NCBI RefSeq assembly: GCF_048771995.1
Contig: NC_133044.1
Coordinates: 1,818,001 to 1,882,000 of the forward strand
Length of the DNA stretch: 64,000 nucleotides
Source of the DNA: Taeniopygia guttata
Taxonomy: Eukaryota > Chordata > Aves > Passeriformes > Estrildidae
Direction of reading: 5' to 3'
The notes under the pieces were generated by a model. It was not told the DNA's origin. It saw only the letters and a list, made by a program, of their open reading frames with translations, and did not search any database. Below are positions 39,417-50,300 of this stretch, piece after piece. How positions within the stretch are numbered: the first letter of the stretch is position 1; each line of letters starts with the position of its first letter. Position numbers and translations under genes: made by a program.

Positions 39417-40854
39417 TGCTCACACAGAGCCTTTCCACCTGGAATTTTTACAGAAGGCTGAGCAGGTGCAGATGTGATCAGTGCTGGAGGAGCTGGGCAG
39501 GCTGAGCTGCTGTCCCAGACATGGGAGCAGGGAAAGCAGCAGCTGGAGAAGCTGCTCCAGCCGGGGAGGGAGTGAGGAACGAGCCAGCGCTTTGTTGTCA
39601 GCTGCTGGTAGTTAGGGCGTCCCTTCCTTGCAATCTGGATGCTCCAAGGTAGTTGTGGTTTGCTCTGGGCCCACCCCAGCCCAGCCACAAGTTTGACTTC
39701 CCGAGCAAAAATGCAGCCCGACCTGTAGTAGAGGTGCTTGTGCCTCCAGTCCCAGCACTGGTTACTCCAGCACCTGCACACCCCAAAGGCAGAAAGACAC
39801 AGGGACGGGAGGGGCAGCTGCTGCCAGCACAAACAGGTGCCACAGGCTGCCCGGGAAGGAGGCTTTGTCCCACATAAACCTATTTTCAAGCTGCTAAAAC
39901 CCAGCCACATGTCCCGTGGGAGTTCTCAGGCACTCAGAACCAGCTCATTTCTCATATCTTTTCTCCCCAGTCTCTCTCTTTACCTCTGAAACGTCCAATC
40001 TGCTCTGTAACAGCTCAGAGGGAGCGCTTTAAATATAAATAGGTAAACCAAAAGTCAAAAGCCAAGAGCTGCCAGACAACGTGATCCGGGAGGCTGAGTA
40101 GGAGTCTCTCGGTGCCCTGCCGGCTCCAGGAGATCCTCCCCCGCCTGGCCCCTTCCCGCAGGGCTGGGGGAACAGCAGCCAGCCAATTCCTACTGAGAGA
40201 AAGCAGCAGGGACACAAAACGCGTGAGACGCCCCAAATCAGCGCAATTGAAATGCAAGGAGCATCCCTTGCGGTTGGGATTGCTCACTGCCCAGAGCCCG
40301 GGCACGGGCCAGCAAAGCAGCTCCTGCTGCTCCCCTCTGCTCCCAGGGACACGGGAGCTGTGGGATGCAGCCACCTACAGAAGCCACCCAGTCAAACCCC
40401 CCCAGGGGACACACTGGGCTCGCCAGCATCAGTTCTGCCCTCCAGTTACTTTAAGGGGTTTCTCAGGTCCCCAGACACCATCAGAGAGGTCAATGGAAGT
40501 TAATCAGTACAGCATCCTCACCTGAACAAAAGCAGAGAATCCAGACTGTCTCCATGGTTTCCCAGAACCACAAAGTCCTGCAATACTTGCAGTGTCATAG
40601 CAACAAGCTCCAGCCCAGCTAAATGAAAATTCTGTTATTTTAGGCCATGGGATCTTATTTATGATGATCCTGGAGATCCCCAAGAGTTGTGCATCAACAC
40701 CAAGGCTGGATTAAGGCTCTGAAGTACCAGACCTACCTTCAGTACGTCATTCCTCTTCTATCACCCCAATCACAGAAGAGCAGTTTTTGGAAGAAGCAGC
40801 AGCTGCTCCTGTCCTTGCTGGGGCAGAAACTCCTTCCAGGGACTTGGCAGGGCT

Positions 40855-40920
40855 GGATCACCAACGGGCTTGATGATCCCAGGTTTTGTCCAACCTGAAT
40901 AGTTCTGGGATTCTGAATGA
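40855..40920 (+). mobile_element. CR1 LINE 3'-terminal fragment
   Basis: The segment ends with a GATGATCCCAGGTTTTGTCC block, then CAACCTGAATAGTTCTGGGATTCTGAAT cut into diverged pieces. This is the typical terminal part of CR1 with its ATTCT-type tail. It may extend a little further 5'. Confidence 0.7.
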
Positions 40921-42496
40921 CTCTGGCTGGGCTTTAGGGTTGGCCACGTGATTCATAGTTCAATCCAGGCTTTAAGAAAACATTAGAAATGTCAATAATT
41001 TATCCCAGAAATCTTTTAATCTGACCAGCAAAACCCCCAAAGATCCTTCACTCCCACATGCTGGAATGGGACAGCTGGGGGGGGCTCAGTTACTGCCTTC
41101 ACCTCCAAACCCAAGTGAGAAAAAACCCTCCTAGAACCCCTTTGGGGACCATTCTCAGAATCAGGACAACAGATTTCCTTTTTAAATGTGGGTCCCATCC
41201 CCAAACCTGGGCAGGGGCCTGGGATTCCTGGCTGTGCTGGCCCTGTCCTTGAGAGGCTGTTGTGTCTCACCCTCCCAGACACTTGTGTGGAGCAGACCTG
41301 GATCTTGAGGAATTTTCCCTGGATAACAGAATAATGCCTCCAGCTAAAGGTAAACCAAATGTAGGAGTGCCTGTGGATGCTTTAGGAAAATACTGTGCCC
41401 TCAAAGTGTCAGACTGATTTAAGAGCAAGATTAAAGGCTGCTCAGGACTTGGATTATCCCACAATTTTTCCAGTAGGACTTCAGGTGCCTTAGAAATGAC
41501 AGGAAAGCTCTCAAGGAAAACTGAGCTGTGCCAGAAATAACCTGAGTTTCCTGAGTAGGTGATGTGGGCAAAGAGGAAAGATTTCACCTTCAGGGGTTCC
41601 TGCTCCAAGTAGGATCAGAAAATCTTTGGAATTAAACTAGAGAATGCAATGTTACAAGGATTGCCTTTCCTGCTGCTGCATTTTAATAGAGGCAGCTGGA
41701 CTTGCTCTCCCCAAAAATCAGCAGAACAGCCTCATTCATACCTCAGTTTCCCTTCACCAGGGCAGAACTTTCAGGGTTGCTGCTGTTAATTCCTCCTTTA
41801 CACCAGCAAACAGAATTGCTCTGGAGTCTACTGATGTTGGCTTTTTCTTGGCAGGCGGGATGCAGCACTCCCCAGCTGTCATTTCCCTGGGGAAGAATTG
41901 AGAAAGCTGCAGGAGCACACACAGACACGCAGGGATCTCCGTTTCCATGCTGGAATTCAGGCTGCAGGAGCAGAGCTGGCACTGCCACAGCCCCAGGGAC
42001 TCTGGGGTCACCCCTGTGAGCCTGGCCCCTGGCCTGAGCTGGGCTTCAGAGCCAGGGGAGTGTTCCAGGGCATTCTGCCTTGAAAAACAGAACTCTCAGC
42101 CCTGTGAGGTGAGGGGAGGCCTCTGCACAGCTGGGGAGCTGCTGCAGGTCACACAAACCTGATGGTTTAAAAATAAAAAAAACCCAGAAATGCTGACTTT
42201 TAACCCACTCTGTGCTCAGGCAGCTACACGAGATGCTGTGGTGCTGCCAGCGCACACTTGCAGAGAGAATTTGTGTCCCCAAGATGTAGGGAAGGGTCTG
42301 GGAAGGATCCAGATCTCCCAAGTAGCACAGGCTCCCCCCTCCCACTGTCCACACTGCAGAGGTACCAACACAAGCCCCATCCACAGGGATTCACCCCCAA
42401 GGCAACGATTTCCCCTTCTCCTGGCAAGGACAGGCACTGTGGGAGGGAAGCTGTAACCAATTCACTGCAGATACTCCAGGCTGCGGGAACACTCTA

Positions 42497-42502
42497 TTTA
42501 TT
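42497..42502 (-). terminator. APPBP2 distal poly(A) signal
   Basis: The plus strand reads TTTATT, so the minus strand reads AATAAA. It is followed on the minus strand by TAGAGTGTTCC. Cleavage would fall at about 42475-42485. Other TTTATT copies exist upstream, so this is the most distal good candidate rather than proven. Confidence 0.55.
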
Positions 42503-42912
42503 AGGTCAATATTTCATTTGAGCAATACAGTTACAGAATATCACAATGCTGGTTACAAACATAGGATGGCTCCTGGGCACAAAGGGTGGCAGGGAGAAGC
42601 GGGTACGAAACCTTCGTCCTGACACAACAGGGAGGGGGAGCTGCAAGGTCTAGTAATGAGCAAGATATTTTATATAAATGAACGTGGCACTACAGGTGGA
42701 GATTCTGGTTTAGAGGTGGGTTTGTGTAAGTAGTTCAATTTATACAGTTATACAGTTCAAGCAACATCTTTTTCTTTTTTTTTTTTTAATGCTATTAAAT
42801 TAAAATCCCCTGTAGTTCAATAAAGTATAAAAATAGTACTGAACCTGGTAATATTCAATAAAATGTAGAATTCATTCACATCATTAAGTAGTAAAGAAAT
42901 TGTAAAGTTGTA

Positions 42913-42926
42913 GTTACCATGGCAAC
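42913..42926. promoter_or_regulatory. X-box-like palindrome (RFX type)
   Basis: GTTACCATGGCAAC is a nearly perfect inverted repeat. It fits the RFX-factor X-box form (GTTRCC, two-base spacer, GGYAAC). It lies in the distal APPBP2 3' UTR. Confidence 0.4.
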
Positions 42927-45900
42927 ATTGCTTCCCAGAAAGGAATATACAGAAAAGAAAAGTTACACATATGGTACCTGCGACGAGTATTTAGCGATCC
43001 AACACTGAACTTGTGCACCACAAACCAAGTCTCTAAATATCTCTATATATTTATATAGTATATATCTTTTTTCATCTTAAAATTTACTTTTGAAAAGAAA
43101 AAAAAATGTGCACTTCAACAAACTCACTAAGGCCACTCATGCTATAGATACCGAGGATTGCAAGGAGTAGTGGAATACGAGACCCTAGAGCACACACTTT
43201 ACACCACCCAGGGACACCTGTGTCACTGCCCAAAACGTTCCTGAGATTTAGGGACAAAAGCATTCCCAGTGCTGCCAATTCTTTGTAGGTATTGGAGTTT
43301 ATTTCTACAGAAAGGAAATTTCCCCCACTTCTCCCCAAAGCCCTCCCGGGGCCCAGTGGCACAAAGGCCCCAGGCCAGGAGTGTCAAACACACCCACAAT
43401 GCTGAGGCACATTGAACTGACACTGGCCAGGAGTTTTCTTATAAAAGGACTTCCAGATAAAGTCAGGTTGTGCACAGGCAGCAGCAGGAAGGATCTGCTG
43501 AAAGTTGGTACCAGCAGCACCTGCCCTGCCCTGCCCGAGCCCAGCCCATCCACATCACCCGAGGGAGGTTGTGCAGCACAGATTTTCCTTCCTGTGCTCT
43601 CCCACACTCAGGGCTGAAAAAGGGAATGAACTTCAACGTGCATTTTGTACCACGAGAAGCAGCAATGGCACCTGGAGCAAACCCCCCCTCACTGACCCAA
43701 ACAACCTCACACAAAGTAAAATACTGAGGGTTTAACTTCATCCATAGTGAAAATCATTTACCTTAAGGTGACACCCGTGCTCACCACTCGCACCCAGTGA
43801 CTCTGGGGTGATTCCTTTACTCACCTTCAAGGAAAAGATGCATTTCACAGGATTGCCACTCCCAGGTCTGCCCTTTCACTGCCAACACCAAACAGCCCCT
43901 GCGTGGGTGTGTTCTGTGCCTAGAAATGCCAACCATTCATTCCTGGATCCATGTTCCACCTGGCAGGCCCCAGCCCTGCATGGAAAACCTGCCCTGAGCT
44001 ATGGCAGGAGGGCAGAGAGGAGCCAGGGGGGGCTGGAAAAGCCCCAGGGGAACAGAGGGCACTGCAGCCCTGCTGCCAGCTCTGCCAGGCAGAGTGGGGC
44101 AGGACCGGATCCTGCTACAAGATCCACCCCAACGAGTCCTTCACCTGCCTGTGGCCCCATCCCAGCAGCTGCCCACTCCTCAAAAGCACCAAACAAACTG
44201 CGAGAGCAGAGAGAGCGACAGAAACAGCGGCAGCACAGCCTCCCAAACAGGCTCCAGGTACCAACACAGAACCTTCCAACAGCTCTGCCTGGGAGACACG
44301 GAACCAAACCCCACAGGTCAGCTCTGAGCCGTGCCAGCCACAAATGCAGCTCCTGTGCAGGGGCAGCAGGGCCGTCCCTGGCAGCTGCGGCATCATCCTG
44401 CCAACCCACCGCGCTCCAGCAGCGTCAGCGATCCGCCACAGCCACCCTGCTCCAGAAGGGACCTGCCCCAGCACGATGGAGCTGCAGGGGCAGCTCAGCC
44501 TCAGCCAGGATTCCCTGCAGGCACAGGAGGAACACGCTGGAGCCCTCAAGGATCAGCACAACAGCCCTGGCCAAGTCCTCTGCCACAGGGATCCCCAGGG
44601 AGCTTCAGGACCTTCCCGCCAGCCCAGCTCATGCTCAGGGCAGGCACCGCGCTGAGGCAGCTCTGGGAAGGACACAGGAATGGCACAGAGCTGGGAGTGG
44701 GGCCACCAAGAAAGCAGCTGCAGGGATGGGTTTGGATATGGAAGCACAGCTCCTCCCTCAGCAGAAGCTGCCCTGACCCGAAGGTAAAGCACGGACAGGG
44801 ACACAGCCAGGGCTGGAACAAGAGCAGTGCTTCACACAGGCCAGTGACCGGTGTCAGGCAGATAATGCTCCTCACCCCACACACACCTTTGGGATTCCTC
44901 AGCCCAGAGCTGCAGAGCCCAAGACTGGGAACATGGAGTGGGTAAAGGATCTCCAGCCGTGCCAGTGTAAACCCACGTACCCAGCTGGGAGCTCTAACAC
45001 TCCTGCAGCACAGAATCACTCAGGTTCCTTAGGACAGCTTTCAGCCACTTTCCTGCCACTGTCTGTACTTTGTTTAACTTTAAATACCTTTTAATAGGAC
45101 TCAAGAACTCATAAGAACTTTATAATTTGTCAGTGCCATGGGCATTCAGGGAGAAGAAGGTTTTGCCTTGTATAGCTGAATTTCTCTGTAGCTCCTACAC
45201 AGTCAAAACCAAAAAACTGCTATAAATAAATCACATTTTAAATCCACACATAACTAAGTTGGATTTTTACCGAGCAGCTGTTGCAGACACACTGCAGCTA
45301 AGTCCTAATACCACAGGGGGTTTTATGCAAATACTTCTTTTCACCTCAGTGAAGATATTTGAAGTATGCAATCATTAATCTGCATTCACTAATTATGCAA
45401 TTTCATTTAAAAATTTATATTACCCAGCCTTTCCCCCTCAAAAAAGCACTTGAAGGCACCAGAATATGAACTATTGGCCTGTAAAATTTCACTTCTTAGA
45501 AGAGCCATTAAGCTCCAAGTCATGTTGAAAACCTCTGTTTATTCCCTGAAGATCATCCAGCACCCTTCCCTGCCACAAACCCCATAAAGCAATGAAAGCC
45601 AGACCCCAAGCAGAACATCCAGTCCCAGTCCTGTGGGAAGAGCCGCCGAGCCCCAGCAGCAACTGGCCAAGGTACAAACCCTGAAAAGAGGGGAGAGAAA
45701 AGAAACCCCCAAACCAGCAGAACCCACAGAATCCCAGACCCAGGGCACTGCTGGTGCCACTGGCACAGCTGAGGTAACAGCAGCGAGTCAGTTCTAGTTT
45801 GTGGTACACAGACTTTCAAATATTACCCAACATTAGGAAATAAAACAAACCCCAAAACAACAGCCAAACCCACACAGCCCCCAGCAGAAGAATTAAGACA

Positions 45901-46800
45901 AGCTAGTGAGAGAGGCATTCTCAGAGGGTCTGCACAGCTGAGCTCTGCTTCGTAAATTAACGTAAGGAATCGGTTTCTGGTTGTACTCTTGTTTAATGTA
46001 GAAATGAAGCATCACAAAAAAAAAAAGACCTGTTGTGCTTTTTGGCATTTTCCACTGACCCCTGTGAACTGTACAGTAAGTTATGTTCTCCAGAAACAGA
46101 AAATGGAACTGGACTGGAATACAAAGCTCTTCACTGGTATAAACACGGTATGGCCTCTGTTAGGAGAGAAAGAGCCCGTGGGAGAGGAAAGGAGGAGTGG
46201 CTGCAGCAGAGTGGAGCGTGTGGAGCTGTGGCACTGCCAGGAATCTCTGCAGAAGCTCACTGGGTATAGACAAACCATCAATTCACTTCCTAGCTCTGGA
46301 TCTATCACATGGATATCATTTGCACTGATCAGACACCTAAATGAGAGAGTTCTACTGTCAAAGTGAATGCAGGGGCAGAAATATTAAATTAAAGCCACTG
46401 GTCCAAAACCGGTTTCTAGCAGGCTGGTCCACTGTGGTGTCCTGGTCCTGCTCAGGGGAGCTCTGGTGGTGGCACCGAGGACACTGTGGTGGTTGCTGGT
46501 CTATGGGATCTGTACTGGTCCAGTTCAGGCATCCACAGCAGCACAGGTGGCACTCAGTGAGCGGATGGTGCTCTCCAGAGTGGGTCTTTGCCACTTCTCT
46601 TGGTAAGGCAGCAGCCAAGGCCAGCACATCCTCCCTTTGCTGGCTATTTACCATGAACTTTGCTACAATGATACAGCAGCAAGACCTTTCTCCTACAGCT
46701 CCTCAGAGTACAGCTTTTGTTCTCTCTGTCAATCAGCAGAAAGCTCTTGATGAAACCTTCCATCTGTAATAAGAATGCAACTCTTTTGAACTCAAACAGT

Positions 46801-46806
46801 TTTATT
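46801..46806 (-). terminator. Possible proximal APPBP2 poly(A) signal
   Basis: AATAAA on the minus strand, about 290 bases after the stop codon. Use of it would give a short 3' UTR isoform. Confidence 0.35.
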
Positions 46807-47097
46807 TAATGTTTTCTTGCAGACTTTCTGCAAAGTAGCTTCTTTTGAAAGAAGAGAGAAAGAAGGGGTTTTTTTTGGGAATACCAAGTTAAAAATGTGA
46901 GCCGAACTAAACATGCCATACACATGCTGAGAGGAATTTAACACACATTCATCCGTATGGGCACTCTTCAGTAGACTGGACCAGTGTTTCAACGCAAATT
47001 CCAGGCCCCAGAGAACTACATGGTTTAGATTTCACAGTATGACTTTTCCCCCTGTAACCTGGGGGAAAAAACCTTAACTGGTTAATTGACCAAGTTC

Positions 47098-47351
47098 TTA
47101 GCTGCTCTGTCCGTCAAGGCTCTGAGACATCAGGAAAGACTGGACCACTTCTTCCGTGGACTGGGGGCTGGTGCTGACGTCCTCCAGCGCATCCGTGACC
47201 GAGAACTGCCGGTCCCGCAACCGGTTCCAATTGGCCAAAATGTTGTGGTACTCAAACACCTTCTCGTAATTGCCAATGGAATTGTACAGTTTAATGAGAC
47301 CTCTGTAATCGTATTCAAGTCCACTGTATCCTTCACCAAAAAGCTTCTTTC
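47098..47351 (-). CDS. APPBP2: APPBP2 coding exon 13 (last coding exon)
   Basis: Acceptor GTTTCTCTAG with AG at 47353-47352. It encodes KKLFGEGYSGLEYDYRGLIK, YEKVFEYHN, WNRLRDRQFSVTDALEDV and the tail TEEVVQSFLMSQSLDGQSS, followed by the stop at 47100-47098. The 3' UTR continues without a break. Confidence 0.96.
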
Positions 47352-50300
47352 CTAGAGAAACCCAACAGAAAAACCAAGTTGAGAGGTAAAATATCCACTG
47401 CATCTGAGTTATCAGGTTATTTTTACCTACCAAATTTGCCTTCATTCTCCACTTGTGTTCTAGCCACAAAATGTTGTCTAGAGATTAACAACCAAGTTAT
47501 TTTCCAAAAACTTTAAGTTTCCTGTAGTCACTTACCAATTGCTATGGATCTCAGATAAAGCTTTTCAGCATTTTCATACTGGTTCATGTCATAGTTGTAG
47601 AGGGAGGCGAGATGGCCCACGGAGAGGGCAACTTCATAATCCTCCTGCCCTAGGAGCTGCTCCTTGATCTGGATGGCCTTGATGTGCATTTCCTCCGCTT
47701 CCTGTCAGGGCCAGATTCACACAGGTCACTCAGACACCACTCACCACCCCACAAAAAGAAGGGAAAGTTAGTTTAAATAAACTTAACTATGTAGCAGCTC
47801 CAACAGTAGCATTTTGTAACAGGCAACCAGTAACAAAGCTAAACATAAACCAAGTTCTCCAAATTCATGACTTAAGTGGATCAGCAGATTGAGCACCAAG
47901 CTCTCTGTCACCCTCTGAGGGTATCATCCATCTCTGTGGATTATTCTTGGACAAAGCTTTTGGGGTGAAAGATAAAGCATAAGTTTTCCAAGCACAGAAC
48001 TACCAATTGAACTTGGACATTGAAACCCCTCATTTGTAGCAACAGATTTCAGCTGTCTTGCAGATTTTAGGCCGGAGTAAAGTCTTACCTTGAACTTCCT
48101 CATGGACTGATACAGTCTGCCCAGGTTGCCGTAGTGTTTGGCTGTTTGCACGTTGAACTCCCCAAAGGCTTTTTTAGCCAGCTGGAGCGAGGAGAGGTGC
48201 AGGTCATGAGCCTCCTGGAGCAGCCTCTGCTCTGTCTCCTTGTTGTGGCAGTCTATGGCAATCTCCTCCAGGATAAGAGCTGGGGGCAGGAGACAGGAAC
48301 TGTCACTGTGCCCACGCCCAGCTCAGAGCCAGGCCCCAGACACCTGGGGACACAGCCCAGCCTTTGTGTCTGTCACACTGCTGTGTCAAGCTTTTATATT
48401 CTGGAATTTCATCCCCCCACTCCAATTCATCTGGCTAAGTTTTGGGGTTTTTTTTTTTTTTTGTATTTTACAAGCGTGCTGTAAACACCAAGGACTACAA
48501 ACACCTCCATTGAAAAAGACAACTCAAGCTACATTGCCTGGGAAGGACCAGGATGAGCAGATCCAAATGGTTCAAACAACAAAGGGAACTACCTTTAACT
48601 CTCTTTGAAGAGGCCAAGAGGAGATGGTCTTCTGGGAGAATGTGAGTGATAATGCCAATAGCACGTTCAGCATGGAATCTGAGAGAGTTGAAATAAAAAA
48701 TTCAGGATCTGTTTATGTATGCCAGCAGTTGACTGATGAAAAATTAGAAATATTAATGCAATGAATATTTTTCTTCATTTACAGCACTAACTGTGCTGCT
48801 GTGTGTTGTACTCACAGTGCATTGTCAAATTTCCCAGAGCTGTACTGGTGAACATATGAAGAATAAGCCAAGTCTTCATGAGCTGTAGCTACGTGGATGT
48901 TTTTACCTCCAAATACTGACTGCCGGATATCGAGCGCTGTCTGCAAGGGTTCCAAAAACACAATTTCATCAGCTAGCACACAAAAAAAAACCCCAAATTC
49001 ATCTCTATGATGAATCCACTGGCTCTGAAATTCTCTACATATTTGAGACACTAATTATATAAAAGACACGAGTCAGAGGAAGACCAAGAAAGCAAAACCC
49101 CATAGCTGGCGGTGTTTAGGGATTTTTTTAAACATCACAACTGCAGCAATGAGAAATCAACTATCCTCTGTCTCCATGAATTAACTACAACATCTGAGAG
49201 ATAAAAACCATCAAGAGAAACAAGTCCTGCTGCCTACCTGATAGATGGCAACAGATTGGCAGATATTGTCTACGTTGAGCAAGTAAAATCCGTAGTCTAG
49301 TAGCGTGTCAGAGTATTTGGGGTGCTTGGCTCCAAAATGCTCCCTGCACAAACACAGCTCCATTACAAACCCAGGCAAGCTGAGGATAATTTTAGAAGGG
49401 TTTTTCTGGAGTGGCCCTTACCTGGCAAGGTACACAGCGTGCTTTATGAGCTGCTCAGCCTTCTTGAACTCCCGTTTCACCACACAGGCCTGGGCAGGGG
49501 AAGGGAATCACGTGAGCAGCTGTGCACTCACAGCTCAGCCCTCCTGACACTGTCTCACTTACTCTTGTTTTAATTTCAAAATATCATTGTGGTTATTAAA
49601 GACTTTTTGGTTATTTAAGGAGCACAGAATTAAAAAACTTGTTATTTTATCCTGCCTGACTGAAGGGATTGTGCTGTACCTAGTCCGGATCAAAGAGGGA
49701 TCCAGGGGAACGTGCAGGTTAACATTGTCACAGCGGTCACCTGTGCAGCTCTAACTCCATTTCACAAAGACACAAATAGAAACCGACTCCCCCACCCATT
49801 CTGAGACAACACAAACAACAATCCTTAGGGCTCCTGAGGAGAATTCTGGAGGTAACAACCTCTCCTCAGCCATTCCTGGCAGCAATTCAGTACCCAAAGC
49901 AACGGGGAGATTTCAGCTTCACCTTTGACGCTTGTCGCAGCACATCCACCACTACTTTTACAGGCAGCCCAACTGTGATCTCCTTCATGGCTTCTATGCA
50001 CCACTTATAGGCCTGTGGGACAGACAGACACCAACACAATGGAAGCTGGAATTTCACAACATTGTAGCATTAAAAAAATATTACCTGCCTCTGAAAAGCT
50101 GGTCATTCACATTCCAAAATTCAAAATAAACAGTTTGATTGCTTATGTGTAATGAATTGTCTAGTTATGTCTTAAAAGACAGACTTAAACCCCACTTTTA
50201 AGGTAATAGTGAATATATAAGTATTTTATATTAATCTAAGGTTTATAATATTACAATGACTTTTACAGTCAGAACAGGGTATTTTATAATCTTTAAGCAT

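Larger units (their letters stand above)
24331..42475. other. USP32-APPBP2 intergenic spacer
   Basis: This is 18 kb between the USP32 promoter and the APPBP2 poly(A) site. It contains the minisatellite (24344-24765), TA and CA microsatellites, a CR1 end at 40.86 kb and short tandem duplications. G+C rises from about 35 kb onward, which produces many overlapping chance ORFs. In mammals the plus-strand gene CHCT1 (C17orf64) sits here. I find no complete copy, only the weak candidates given in the findings. No tRNA, rRNA or snoRNA was recognised. Confidence 0.6.
42475..47097 (-). other. APPBP2: APPBP2 3' UTR (about 4.6 kb)
   Basis: The region runs from the APPBP2 stop codon to a poly(A) signal at 42497-42502. 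Its length agrees with the long 3' UTR I recall for human APPBP2. The distal 600 bp (42.5-43.1 kb) is A+T-rich and looks like typical UTR. The middle (43.4-45.0 kb) is GC-rich and carries long antisense ORFs that I take as chance. Possible earlier poly(A) signals (minus-strand AATAAA) lie at 46801-46806 and near 45538-45543. The extent is inferred, since no transcript is available. Confidence 0.65.

Noticed and set aside
38860..39477. 205-codon plus-strand ORF in the spacer
   Set aside because: It overlaps a 146-codon minus-strand frame, passes through a degenerate tandem repeat and shows no recognised domain. It is most likely chance in GC-rich DNA, though it was weighed as a CHCT1 candidate.
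39392..39910. 172-codon minus-strand ORF
   Set aside because: It is Trp/Cys/Pro-rich, typical of reading GC-rich noncoding DNA. No homologue recognised.
46341..46769. 142-codon plus-strand ORF
   Set aside because: It is antisense to the inferred APPBP2 3' UTR, is Trp/Ser-rich, and a minus-strand frame opposes it. No domain seen.
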